The translations under genes and the position numbers were made by a program. A stretch of DNA of 56,935 nt from contig CAAEOW010000144.1 of NCBI GenBank assembly GCA_900757705.1, forward strand, positions 1 through 56,935. The letters run 5' to 3'. Shown one piece after another: positions 26,545-34,749 of the stretch. The stretch comes from an uncultured Collinsella sp. (GTDB lineage: Bacteria > Actinomycetota > Coriobacteriia > Coriobacteriales > Coriobacteriaceae). The notes beneath the pieces were generated by a model. It was not told the origin of the DNA. It saw only the letters and a program-made list of their open reading frames with translations, and did not search any database. The first letter of the stretch is position 1. Each line of letters begins with the position of its first letter.

Positions 26545-27342
26545 CTACTGTTCTTCGATGCCCTCAAAGCGCATCGAAACCGAATAGTTAGCTCCCTTTA
26601 GCATATTAGTGCAATTTGGGTCCGTTCCCTCGAGCCATATGCGAACGGTTACCGGCTTGTCCGTATCTTTTATTAGGTCGAACATGTCGCTGGCCGCGTT
26701 CGCCGTATCCGAGTCGAGCCCAAAGACGGTGGCCGAACCAGACGAGCCCCCGCCTCCGTTGGGGTTGTAGACCCAGGTGTGACCGTCGGCGGTAAAGCTC
26801 ATGCGCATGGCGCTGGCCATACTCTGCGTGTCGGAGCTAAACCGCGTGCCGGACGCGCCGCCGTCGCCGTCCTGCCCGGTCAGGCGAACGCGCAGGTCCG
26901 TGCCGCTCATAAAGTGCAGCGTGAACTCCAGGTAGGCACCGGTGGCGGGATCGGCGGTGGAACCGTCTTCGAAGGTAAAGGTCTGGTAGTCGCTCGTGGT
27001 GACGGGCTTGAGCTTGGACGCGTCGATGTCCACGCCCTTTTCGCTGGCAATGCGCGCCGAGATCTGGTCGAAGCCCAGGCTGTGGACGTATTCGTCGAAC
27101 GTGGCATGCTCGTCCAGGTCAAAGCGCAGCGAACCGTCGGCGTTGGCGTCGATCATGAGCATGCGGGTCTTGGCGCTATCGGCGATGGAGAACCAGGCGA
27201 ACGTTGCCATGGCTATCGCCACCAGCGCAAACAGCACCAGCACCACGGTGGTAGTGAGCTTGCGGCGCAGGTCGATATCGGTGGGCGCGGCAACCGGAGC
27301 GCCGGTGGTCGGGCGGCGGTTGTCGGGCGTGGCGTGTGCCAT
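26545..27342 (-). CDS. SipW-type secreted surface protein D
   Basis: A 265-aa protein with a Pro-rich cytosolic leader, a membrane helix (about 31-48) and the T-F-A-W-F-S signature at 47-52 seen at SipW-type cleavage regions. The mature part is Gly/Ser-rich in the middle and ends with the C-terminal motif I-W-L-E-G-T-D-P-N-C-T-N shared by six other proteins in the window. It starts 2 nt after the stop of the preceding gene. TasA/camelysin-like surface fibre subunits are the nearest known analogues, but I cannot assign it to one. Confidence 0.78.
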   Translation of the reverse strand: MAHATPDNRRPTTGAPVAAPTDIDLRRKLTTTVVLVLFALVAIAMATFAWFSIADSAKTRMLMIDANADGSLRFDLDEHATFDEYVHSLGFDQISARIASEKGVDIDASKLKPVTTSDYQTFTFEDGSTADPATGAYLEFTLHFMSGTDLRVRLTGQDGDGGASGTRFSSDTQSMASAMRMSFTADGHTWVYNPNGGGGSSGSATVFGLDSDTANAASDMFDLIKDTDKPVTVRIWLEGTDPNCTNMLKGANYSVSMRFEGIEEQ

Positions 27343-27344
27343 TG

Positions 27345-28331
27345 CTACTCACCGTCCAAGGTCGCAAAGAGCGCCAGGTGCAAGGTGCCCGGATCCTGAT
27401 AGAGATAGTCGGCGCTATCGGGGTCGGTGCCCTCGATGTAGTAATAGATATCCAAACGATAGGTCTGGCCAAGCCCAAGCGTGGCGAGCGTGTTCTGCGG
27501 GCGCGTGGCCGTCTCGCTCGTGTCCAGCGTATAGGCGGCCGGGTCCTGCGTCACGTTGGCACCGCAAGCGAGCTGGCCGTTTTGCCAACCCAGGAGCATG
27601 CTCTCGGTGTAGCCCGCCAGGCCCGTAGGCGCGGTCGCGGGGTGCTCGTCGCGATGGCCGCTATCGGAACTGTCGAGCTCAAAGATGTTGGTTGCAAGCA
27701 CCTGGTTGCCGCTCGAGACTTTAATGCCCACGCGGGCTGCGCGCAGCAGCTCGGCGTCGGTGCCCTGCGGGACCAGCGATTCGGCCAGATACAGGTTGAC
27801 CTTGCCCCTTACTTTGCTGGCGCCCGTTCCGGTAATGGTAGGGCGCAGATCGATCCAACCGTGGTAGAAGGCGGAGCCGTTGTCTTTTGCCTGCTCAAAC
27901 ACTGTGGCATCGCCGGCAGAGTTGTTTTGCGCACAGGCAGCAAAGCCGTTGAGGTCAAAGGTCGAGACCGGGTAGAGCGTCACGGCGCCGGTCGCGTTGG
28001 AAGTTAGGGAAACGTCACCCTGCTGCGACCAGCTGCCGCGGTCGGCGTCACCCAGCTCCAGCACCAGCTTGGACGTGTCGCTGTGCACGCTCACCGAGTT
28101 GGTGTTGACCTTCATGTTGTTGGTAAACCAGGCGTAGGTCGCGGCGCCCAAAGTGGCGGCGAGCGCCACCATAACGAGCGCGATGTAGGCACGCGCGCGG
28201 CAAGCGTGGCGGCGGGCAGCGGTGCCCTCGAGGACCTGGCGCTCGGCGGCCACGCTGGAGGGGGCCGTGGGGCTCTCACTCTGGGTTTTGGCCTCGCAGC
28301 CATCTGCTGGCATGTGCTTCTGATCTTCCAT
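27345..28331 (-). CDS. SipW-type secreted surface protein C
   Basis: A 328-aa protein: polar leader 1-45, membrane helix about 47-65, T-Y-A-W-F at 65-69, then an extracytoplasmic domain. It contains T-L-Y-P-V-S-T-F-D-L and A-A-R-V-G-I motifs also seen in proteins A and B, and a C-terminal Y-I-E-G-T-D-P-D-S variant of the shared signature in which Cys is replaced by Ser. The ATG at 28331 follows a G-rich site; the longer upstream ORF overlaps protein B. Third gene of the operon. Confidence 0.78.
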   Translation of the reverse strand: MEDQKHMPADGCEAKTQSESPTAPSSVAAERQVLEGTAARRHACRARAYIALVMVALAATLGAATYAWFTNNMKVNTNSVSVHSDTSKLVLELGDADRGSWSQQGDVSLTSNATGAVTLYPVSTFDLNGFAACAQNNSAGDATVFEQAKDNGSAFYHGWIDLRPTITGTGASKVRGKVNLYLAESLVPQGTDAELLRAARVGIKVSSGNQVLATNIFELDSSDSGHRDEHPATAPTGLAGYTESMLLGWQNGQLACGANVTQDPAAYTLDTSETATRPQNTLATLGLGQTYRLDIYYYIEGTDPDSADYLYQDPGTLHLALFATLDGE

Positions 28332-28344
28332 GTCGCTCGCCCCC

Positions 28345-29181
28345 TTACGCCTTGGCCGCGGCAAAGGCAAGCTGCAGCACCACATCGCGGGCCTGGGCCT
28401 CGTCGATGCAATTGGCGTCGCAGCCTTCCATGTACACAACGTAGTGAACGCCTGCCACCTCGTTGGCGGCCAGCGTGCAGATGGGCGTGGCGCCCGCGCG
28501 CGCCGTGGGCGTGTCGCCGGTGCCGTCCATGCTGTAGGCGCTTATGGCGCGCGCAGGGTCGGCGGTGTAGGTCCAGCCCGAGGCGCCCGCCGCCACGACC
28601 ACGCCGTCTTGCGCGGTGGTGCGCCTGCTGGTGGCGCCCGCGGTGCTGCCCAGGTCGTCGCAGGTAAAGATGTGCGTCTGCGTACCCGACTGGGTCGTGA
28701 TCACAAGCCCCAGGCGCAGTGCGGCCAGCAGCTGTGGGTCGCTCGTCACACTCATCTGACCCGGATGCAGGTACACGTTGAGGGCGCTGTCGCCGCCCTT
28801 AAGGTACAGCGTGCCCGAAAGGGCATAGTCGTCCAGCTGCGCGGTGCAGTCGGCGTAGTCGGTCGTGATGCCCGCGGCGTTTTGGAACGTGCCGCGCCAA
28901 AAGCGGGAAAGGTCCGACGTCGAGATGGGATAGAGCGTCTTGTCGGCGTCGGCAAGCGTGGCCGTCGTGTCCCAGGGCCCGTTGGCCGAAAGGCCAATCT
29001 GCAGGTCGGAGCCCTCGTCACTTACCGTATGCGCCACGGGCGTCACGTTGGTGTAGCGCGAGTTGCTAAACCAGGCGTAGGTGGCGGCGCTCAAGGCAGC
29101 TACCAGCACCAGCATCCATGCGGCCGCAGCAACCATGCGGCGGCGCGAGCTTAGGATGTCTTTGATGTTCGATGTACTCAT
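28345..29181 (-). CDS. SipW-type secreted surface protein B
   Basis: A 278-aa protein with N-terminal membrane helix (about 17-35) and T-Y-A-W-F-S at 34-39. Shared motifs in order are L-Y-P-I-S-T-S-D-L, A-L-R-L-G-L and the C-terminal Y-M-E-G-C-D-A-N-C-I-D. The paired Cys in this motif suggest a disulphide outside the cell. The start at 29181 is set by a G-rich site, 11 nt after the preceding stop. Confidence 0.78.
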   Translation of the reverse strand: MSTSNIKDILSSRRRMVAAAAWMLVLVAALSAATYAWFSNSRYTNVTPVAHTVSDEGSDLQIGLSANGPWDTTATLADADKTLYPISTSDLSRFWRGTFQNAAGITTDYADCTAQLDDYALSGTLYLKGGDSALNVYLHPGQMSVTSDPQLLAALRLGLVITTQSGTQTHIFTCDDLGSTAGATSRRTTAQDGVVVAAGASGWTYTADPARAISAYSMDGTGDTPTARAGATPICTLAANEVAGVHYVVYMEGCDANCIDEAQARDVVLQLAFAAAKA

Positions 29182-29192
29182 CCCCGGCCCCC

Positions 29193-30077
29193 TTACGAAC
29201 GCTTGCCGGCAAAGCGCAGCGCCAGCGATTGCAGACTGGTGGCGGCTAGGTTGTTGGTGCAGTCGGGGTCGCAGCCTTCCAGCCACACGTACACATCCAC
29301 GCGCACAGGCGTGCTGCGGTTGGCGCCCTTGGCAGCGGCGGGCAGGCTGCAGATCTTGGTCGTAGCCTCCTTGAGGCTCACGATGCCGGTGTCTTCGTTG
29401 TAGTCGCAGAAGTTTGCGCTAGTCAGCTGGTCAAAATGAACCGTGGCGCCATTGGAGCGGGTGCTGTCGAGCACCAGGTGATTCTGCTCGTTCTCGCCGG
29501 CATCCTTGCCGTCGAGCGTGTTGTAGCGCGCCTGGGGATTGCGCTCGCCTGAGACCTCAAAGACATACTGCCCCGTAACGGTGTCGCCCTGCCCCGGAGC
29601 ATAGGTAACCAGGCCCACGCGCAGGGCGGTGGAGATGGGGTTTGCCGGGTCCTGCTCGGTAAAGTCGATGCCCGACAGGTACACGTCGGTCGCGGCCGAA
29701 TTGGTAGCCAGGTACAGGGAGGTCTTGTAGTAGTCGGAGTGCTCGGCGGCGCCAAACATGCTGGCAAAGAGCGAGTCCTGGGTGGTTCCGCCGGTAAAGC
29801 CCGTTACCTTTTGGAAGCCGTTGAGCACGTTGTCGGTCGAGACGGGATCGAGCAGGCCCGAAAAGCTCAGGCCGGCGTTGGTTTTGTATTCGCCGTCGTA
29901 CTCGTTGGAGATGAGGAAGGTCACGCCCGTGCCCGCGGCCATCTTGACATCGGTGATGTGGCGGTTGGCGTTGTAGATGTACCAGGCATATGTTACGGCT
30001 CCGGCAGCAGCAAGGGCCACCAGCAACGTGGCGAGCATGCGATTGAACTGTTTTCGCAGTGAGCGCGCGTCCGACAT
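29193..30077 (-). CDS. SipW-type secreted surface protein A, first gene of the operon
   Basis: A 294-aa protein with a basic N terminus, a membrane helix (about 13-30) and T-Y-A-W-Y at 29-33. Shared motifs are L-D-P-V-S-T-D-N-V, A-L-R-V-G-L and the C-terminal V-W-L-E-G-C-D-P-D-C-T-N-N signature, again with two Cys. GGGGGAGGGG directly before the ATG at 30077 fixes the start against a longer ORF. It heads the operon reading through to 21034. No clear sigma-70 promoter is visible in the 230 nt between it and the tRNA. Confidence 0.8.
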   Translation of the reverse strand: MSDARSLRKQFNRMLATLLVALAAAGAVTYAWYIYNANRHITDVKMAAGTGVTFLISNEYDGEYKTNAGLSFSGLLDPVSTDNVLNGFQKVTGFTGGTTQDSLFASMFGAAEHSDYYKTSLYLATNSAATDVYLSGIDFTEQDPANPISTALRVGLVTYAPGQGDTVTGQYVFEVSGERNPQARYNTLDGKDAGENEQNHLVLDSTRSNGATVHFDQLTSANFCDYNEDTGIVSLKEATTKICSLPAAAKGANRSTPVRVDVYVWLEGCDPDCTNNLAATSLQSLALRFAGKRS

Positions 30078-30250
30078 GCCCCTCCCCCAGATGCCGCATC
30101 GTAAACTACCTGGACACCATTTGCCCATAATGGGAATATTTTACGCGAATGTGCAGTTCATCGGGGGTACAAACGCGACTTTTCGCGTACTGCTCGCACC
30201 GGATCGGGGGCCGATAGGGTCGCAAGTTGCCACTTTTTAAAAAATAGTTC

Positions 30251-30279
30251 TTGCCAGTGGGCGGGAGCTCCGTTATATT
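30251..30279 (+). promoter_or_regulatory. promoter of tRNA-Val
   Basis: TTGCCA at 30251-30256 and TATATT at 30274-30279 are spaced by 17 nt, ending 29 nt before the tRNA. Confidence 0.75.
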
Positions 30280-30308
30280 ATTCCCTGCGCACTCGCGCAC
30301 CCTTGATC

Positions 30309-30383
30309 GGGCGTTTAGCTCAGGGGGAGAGCGCTTCCCTGACACGGAAGAGGTCAGAAGTTCAAATCTTCTAACGCCCACCA
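30309..30383 (+). tRNA. tRNA-Val (anticodon GAC), CCA encoded
   Basis: The acceptor arm GGGCGTT pairs with AACGCCC. The anticodon stem CTTCC/GGAAG encloses CTGACAC with anticodon GAC (30341-30343). The T arm has GTTCAAAT. The 3' CCA is encoded. It marks the left border of the probable island. Confidence 0.96.
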
Positions 30384-30391
30384 AATGTTCG

Positions 30392-30424
30392 CAGCTCAGA
30401 GGCTTCGCCTCTGAGCTGTTTTGT
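30392..30424 (+). terminator. terminator of tRNA-Val
   Basis: Perfect hairpin CAGCTCAGAGGC-TTC-GCCTCTGAGCTG followed by TTTTGTTTT, 9 nt after the tRNA. Confidence 0.92.
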
Positions 30425-30662
30425 TTTACGCCGTCAAGCCAAAAGGACGTCGCGTCACCCAAAGCCGCCTCAACAGCTCCAATAACCATCCCGGCCGACG
30501 CCGATACCGCCTCGACAGCGCCGGCAAACACCCCAACTGCACCCCAAGCCGCCCAAACGACCCCGGTAATCGCCCCGATCGGGCCCAAAATCGCTCAACA
30601 GCCCTAACGGCCGCCCCGATCAGGCTCGGATGGCCCTCGCAGCCATATTTAAGTAACCCCCT
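30425..30662. other. gene-free C-rich stretch
   Basis: This stretch is biased to C on the plus strand and can be read as a low-complexity Ala/Pro/Thr frame. No ribosome binding site or family resemblance supports a gene. I see nothing functional here. Confidence 0.4.
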
Positions 30663-30860
30663 CTATATTGAGGTCTAATACTATTCCCGAGAAGTGAACG
30701 AGCTTATTTGGACCCCCGAAGCATCCACACTTTTTGACGCCAAAACCGCAGGATTCCACTGACAAAACCGCAGGAAACGAGCCCCCAAAAGTGTCGATGC
30801 TTCGGGGGTCCATTCTGGCTCGTTCACTTCTCGGGAAAAGTATTAGACCTGAAAATATAG
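30663..30860. mobile_element. MITE-like long palindrome
   Basis: Arms of about 65-70 bp (30663-30735 and 30786-30860) are inverted copies with few mismatches, including AGGTCTAATACT at the outer ends and GACCCCCGAAGCATC in the middle. The 50-nt centre has a direct repeat CAAAACCGCAGGA. No ORF is present. Size, perfect arms and position beside an island suggest a non-autonomous mobile element. Confidence 0.65.
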
Positions 30861-30889
30861 CCGCTCATTCCAACCCCCCCATTACCGCT

Positions 30890-31993
30890 TCACCAATACT
30901 GATGCGTCCCGATAACGGCATGCCAGAGCGCAAATCGCTTCGTTTCGACGCGCGCGAGGGCAAAATATCGCTGCTCCCCGCTCATCGCCTTGTTAAAGAT
31001 GGGACGTTTATTCCGATGCAGCTTCCGTCGGATGCGTTCGCACAGCCGGACGAGTTTGTCGTAGTCATTTGCCTGGTCGGTCGTCACGGTAAAGTACGCC
31101 ACATCCTCCAACAACTCCAACTCGTTGCGGCGCTCGGCATCCTTATGGATCTTCTCGCGCCCGTCATGAATGGCATCGCTGTCGTAATCGACCATCGCGG
31201 TCAGCACCTCTGGCAGCAGACCGGCCTTTACTTTATCCCTGCCCACCTCGACTTTTGCCGTAAGCGTAATGTCGGGCGTGCGCTCCAACACGTGCACCTT
31301 GCGCTCGCGCCCATCGTTGAATCCATCGCGAATGAAGACCTTCTTGTTGAGCTCGGCCTTGCCCAATGCATACCCGCCGTAGCGCGCAGGCAGCGACATA
31401 AACATGCAAAGCCCCGACTCCCTGGGAGAGCGCGACCCCTCAATCACATATGCAAGCAGCGCCTTTGCTTTCGCAAGATCCCTCACCTTGGGGGACTTCT
31501 CGATATACGCCGCAATGAGCTCCTTGGTCGTAAGCCTGCCGTCGCGCATGCCCGCACCCCTGCTTGTTACCCCACCGGGAGCAAGGTTATCTAGCCGATA
31601 GTCCGATGTCATGGCATAGCCGGCATAGATGGCAGCCGCCGCATCGCCATCGTGCGCGGCCTGCAAAAACGCCAGCTCGGGAGAGCACACATACGCATCC
31701 AGGTCGCCCATCCAGTGGCCCAGCGAGATAAACGAACCTGCCGGGAGCTCGTTGGTGCACAGGTGCGTCGCGACGTGCTTGGTCCGCCGGCGGTCAGCGC
31801 GCGTCGGCACCATCAGATCCAGCACATCAATCCCCAGGTCGTAGTGATCGATAAACTCCTGAGCCTCCCGGTCACAGAGCGCGCAGGCGCCCGCGATCGA
31901 CACGACCTCTGGTTCCGAATCCCCAAATCGAGGGTTCGGGATGTGCGCCAAAAGCGCCAACGCAGCGTTATGTGAAACGATAAAGTAGCTCAT
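30890..31993 (-). CDS. uncharacterised protein, paralogue of the 5101 nuclease-like protein
   Basis: A 367-aa protein not matching a named family. It shares with the 355-aa product at 5101-6168 a V-x-S-P-E-(L/F) motif (about residue 107), a central S-P-x-E/R-S...M-x-x-S-L-P segment, and a C-terminal core with a hydrophobic V-D-Y-D strand followed by I-H-D-G and K-D-A-E-R-R-N-E-L. This order is like PD-(D/E)XK DUF559-type folds, though the usual E-x-K is not preserved. Four Cys in the first 125 residues are unexplained. It is the first protein gene of the island; a defence or regulatory role is a guess. Confidence 0.65.
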   Translation of the reverse strand: MSYFIVSHNAALALLAHIPNPRFGDSEPEVVSIAGACALCDREAQEFIDHYDLGIDVLDLMVPTRADRRRTKHVATHLCTNELPAGSFISLGHWMGDLDAYVCSPELAFLQAAHDGDAAAAIYAGYAMTSDYRLDNLAPGGVTSRGAGMRDGRLTTKELIAAYIEKSPKVRDLAKAKALLAYVIEGSRSPRESGLCMFMSLPARYGGYALGKAELNKKVFIRDGFNDGRERKVHVLERTPDITLTAKVEVGRDKVKAGLLPEVLTAMVDYDSDAIHDGREKIHKDAERRNELELLEDVAYFTVTTDQANDYDKLVRLCERIRRKLHRNKRPIFNKAMSGEQRYFALARVETKRFALWHAVIGTHQYW

Positions 31994-32310
31994 GGCGCGA
32001 AGATAACACGCGCGTCGGCGGCCGCCGGCGGTCCTGGTAAGTTTTCGGCAAACGACCGGCGGTTTTTTGCCGCAGCGCGCCCAAAGTGTTCATTCGTCGA
32101 CGTCTAGCTGCAAATCCGTCAAGCTTTTGGCAAGGTTGCCGCTCAACTGACCAAAAGCTGACCATTTGCTTGCCCATTTACTTGACGGCACGCCCTCGCC
32201 AAAATGCTCCGCGACTTCTCGGGCGGTCGAAGTGCTCGTTTAGCGACCACACACCCGTCGCTGGGGTATCCTTGGAGCACATGCACCGCAAGCCGCACAA
32301 AGGAGCCGCC
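31994..32310. other. gene-free divergent region
   Basis: This 317-nt gap lies between divergent genes. It contains GC-rich imperfect palindromic sequence near 32015-32075 and a TATCCT (32267-32272) that could be a -10 for the DUF5710 gene without a clear -35. Nothing else is recognised. Confidence 0.4.
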
Positions 32311-33009
32311 ATGCGCACCGAGCTCGATGTTCCCTTTTCGCACAAAGACGAGGCCAAGGCCCTGGGCGCCAAGTGGGACCGGGTCAAGAAGATCTGGTAC
32401 GTGCCCGATGGCGTCAACCCCGAGCCCTTTGCCGCGTGGCTGCCCGGCGTGGATCGCTCCGACCCCAGCGCGCCCTACATCTACCTGGTGCTGGGCAAGC
32501 GCGAATGTTGGAAGTGTCACGAGCAGACGACGGTCGCAGCCTTTGGCATTCCGTATCGGGTGGCCGAGGACTCGGGCAGCAAGGCTGCGCCCGGCGCAAT
32601 ACCCGCTGTGGACGACGCGGGCCACATCGCGATCGACACCGCCCGCGCCAACGCCATAGCCATCGTCCCCGCGCTGGGCTGCGTGCCGGCCGAAATTCGC
32701 GACTACCTGCGCGAGCGCTGCGGCTACAAGCCCGTAACGTCGCGCACCACCAAGACCGTATCGCTCGCTAGCACCTGCACCGCCTGCGGCGCGCTGCAAG
32801 GCAGCCATTACCTGTTCGAGGAGCCCACGTCGCCGTTTGCACTCACGGCCATCAACAAGCTGCCCGCGCTGGAGTTCGTGCGCGTGGAAGTCGCCGGCGT
32901 CTACGGCATCCCCGACAGTCAGGACAACTTTGACCAGGCGCTCTTCACCTGGGCACGTGACCACCACACCCAGTTCCACAAAACCCTGTGCGAGGGGATT
33001 TACCTGTAG
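32311..33009 (+). CDS. DUF5710 domain protein with split zinc-binding motif
   Basis: A 232-aa protein. Residues 1-45 form a DUF5710 domain (D-V-P-F-S-H-K-D-E-A-K, then G-A-K-W-D and W-Y-V-P-D-G), a small module found in proteins linked to plasmids, phages and DNA metabolism. C-W-K-C (about 67-70) and C-T-A-C (about 155-158) probably join into one zinc site. The start at 32311 has AAAGGAG 7 nt upstream; an ATG 30 nt earlier lacks a site. Function unknown. Confidence 0.72.
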   Translation: MRTELDVPFSHKDEAKALGAKWDRVKKIWYVPDGVNPEPFAAWLPGVDRSDPSAPYIYLVLGKRECWKCHEQTTVAAFGIPYRVAEDSGSKAAPGAIPAVDDAGHIAIDTARANAIAIVPALGCVPAEIRDYLRERCGYKPVTSRTTKTVSLASTCTACGALQGSHYLFEEPTSPFALTAINKLPALEFVRVEVAGVYGIPDSQDNFDQALFTWARDHHTQFHKTLCEGIYL

Positions 33010-33033
33010 GGCATCTTATAAGGCAGAAACGCC

Positions 33034-33128
33034 CGAGCGTGGAAAATCTCCCGTTTTTGACAGCTTTTCAGCCCAAAATCGTCCGATAATCCACGCTCAA
33101 TTTTCAATCGTCCAACAATCCTCGCTCA
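33034..33128. repeat. cluster of 20-bp repeats CGTCCGAxAATCCACGCTCA
   Basis: Two direct copies at 33080-33099 and 33109-33128 (29-bp period) and one inverted copy at about 33034-33051. The inverted copy can pair with the first direct copy into a hairpin. The same motif occurs at 44077-44096 and 49209-49325. Confidence 0.6.
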
Positions 33129-33139
33129 TCAGCAGGCAA

Positions 33140-33421
33140 CTAGACATCCGCCTCGTCATAGGTAATGGTGCATCCGCAGGTTGGGCATTGTTGAGGATAG
33201 ACTGGAAGGCGCAGGCCTGTTCGAGCGCGTGAGTCGGCGGCGTGTTTGTCGCGGGTGTCGATGAAGCTGATGTCTAGGCATGGGAGGTCTACGCCGCAGT
33301 GAGGGCAGGGCAGGCAGACTTGGCTGCAGTTGGCCTCGACGAGCGGGAATAGGCTCCGGTCCATTAACGCTCGCGGTAGGTTTCCGTACACGCCTCGCGC
33401 GATATCGCTTCGCCATCCCAT
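33140..33421 (-). CDS. small zinc-ribbon protein
   Basis: A 93-aa protein with two Cys pairs, C-P-H-C-G (about 39-43) and C-P-T-C-G-C (about 80-85), spaced as in a zinc ribbon. A strong purine site (GGGAAAGGGGAG) before the ATG supports that it is real. No enzyme motif is seen. It may belong with the HNH endonuclease gene just upstream on the same strand. Confidence 0.65.
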   Translation of the reverse strand: MGWRSDIARGVYGNLPRALMDRSLFPLVEANCSQVCLPCPHCGVDLPCLDISFIDTRDKHAADSRARTGLRLPVYPQQCPTCGCTITYDEADV

Positions 33422-33539
33422 GGTCTCCCCTTTCCCGTTTTAACCGTTGAGGAGAGGATGGCAGGATCGTGCAGCCCTCGATGCGGCGTGGCGCGATCCG
33501 ATCAATTGACATGATTGAGTTACGGCAGGCTGCAACCGA

Positions 33540-34607
33540 CTAATACGGAGCAACGGCTTCCGCATGACGTCGCGATTCCGAGAAATCGAACTCGGCGCGA
33601 TGAGCCTCAAGGAAACGGGCGCTGGGACGCAGGCGATGTTCGTCCGGCTCGTGCAACACCGAACCTGCAAACGCCGCATAGTCCGTATGCTGCAGAAGGT
33701 ACGACCCGCAAAGCTGATAATCGCCGCGCGCCAGTTCGAACGAAATCAGGTGAGCATCGAACAGCGAGTGCAGGTCACGGCGCAGCAGGATACCGTTGCT
33801 GACAACCTGCGACTTGGGACCCGAGTAGTTCTCAATATGCGCGGCTTCGAGCGCTTCGTCGACATTGCAACCCGAGACGGCGCATCGCCCGGTATAGGCC
33901 TCAAAGAGCCGATTGCGAAAACGCTGCTGGCCAATTCGCTCGCGACGCAGCGCGTAACGAACCTTTTCATCGTCGCTCGCCGGAGTGCCGGAAAACTCCG
34001 CCGAGATCGGAGCCTCATCGGGGAAGAAACGCGCGTCGGGTCCACCCTTATGGACGGGGCCATGCAGCACAAACCAGCTATTCTCGGGCTCGTAACGCTC
34101 GACGAACACTAGGCCCAGCACCTTGTAGCCAGCGCTCGTTGCAAAGAAAACGCCAACGGGAACGCCGCATTCCATGCAGTTGATCATCTTTTGGTTGTAG
34201 TCCTGGTCGCGCCAGTTTTCGACCGAAGCACTTTGCGACGAGTACTTGAGCACCCACGTGCCGTCCTCAAGATAGAGCGGCGGAACATCAGGGTAGGGGC
34301 CGCGCTTGGAATTGTGCACCGAAAGGGCAAAGGTCTTCTCGCGCGGATGCTTAATGCGCCCGCGACCAGGCCAAAAGATGCCCGAATCGCGCGACACCGG
34401 AAAGAGTTCGGAATCAATCGTCAGACGGAAGGAATATTGAGGGCTATCGGCATTGGTGCGATGCGGAAGCTTGTCCCACAGGCCGCCACGCCGCTCCTCG
34501 CGCAAGAACCACTCCCAGGCCTGGACATATTCGTACGGCACAAAGCCGCAAGCGCGGTCGAAACTCGGCCGAGCAATCAGCGGAACACTAGAAGCGATGC
34601 CGTCCAT
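33540..34607 (-). CDS. HNH endonuclease (McrA-like type IV restriction candidate)
   Basis: A 355-aa protein. The C-terminal third holds an HNH nuclease: C-A-V-S-G-C (242-247), A-A-H-I-E-N (His257), N-G-I-L-L-R-R-D-L-H (Asn271, His280) and S-L-F-D. The central region (about 110-190, with N-x-K-M and a Y-x-V-L-G-L strand) looks like a PUA/SRA-type reader fold placed before the nuclease, as in modified-DNA-dependent enzymes; this part is inferred from general pattern only. The ATG at 34607 follows CTGGAGG; a longer ORF lacks a site. Confidence 0.75.
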   Translation of the reverse strand: MDGIASSVPLIARPSFDRACGFVPYEYVQAWEWFLREERRGGLWDKLPHRTNADSPQYSFRLTIDSELFPVSRDSGIFWPGRGRIKHPREKTFALSVHNSKRGPYPDVPPLYLEDGTWVLKYSSQSASVENWRDQDYNQKMINCMECGVPVGVFFATSAGYKVLGLVFVERYEPENSWFVLHGPVHKGGPDARFFPDEAPISAEFSGTPASDDEKVRYALRRERIGQQRFRNRLFEAYTGRCAVSGCNVDEALEAAHIENYSGPKSQVVSNGILLRRDLHSLFDAHLISFELARGDYQLCGSYLLQHTDYAAFAGSVLHEPDEHRLRPSARFLEAHRAEFDFSESRRHAEAVAPY

Positions 34608-34749
34608 AAGGAACCTCCAGGAAGAACAGTTCCTCACATTAACGCCTACATAAATAGCGCCGCACGAAAATGCTCTGCTAGACCAGCATTAACATATAGG
34701 TGATGGCACCGTGGTATAACATCCGTAAGTACTATGGCGTGGAATCATC

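Noticed and set aside
30106..30588. 160-codon minus-strand frame across the tRNA-Val
   Set aside because: Contains the V-R-R-F-E-L-L-T-S-S string that results from translating a tRNA in reverse, and reads through the terminator.
32143..32979. 278-codon minus-strand frame
   Set aside because: Antisense to the DUF5710 gene, which has a good ribosome site and domain match.
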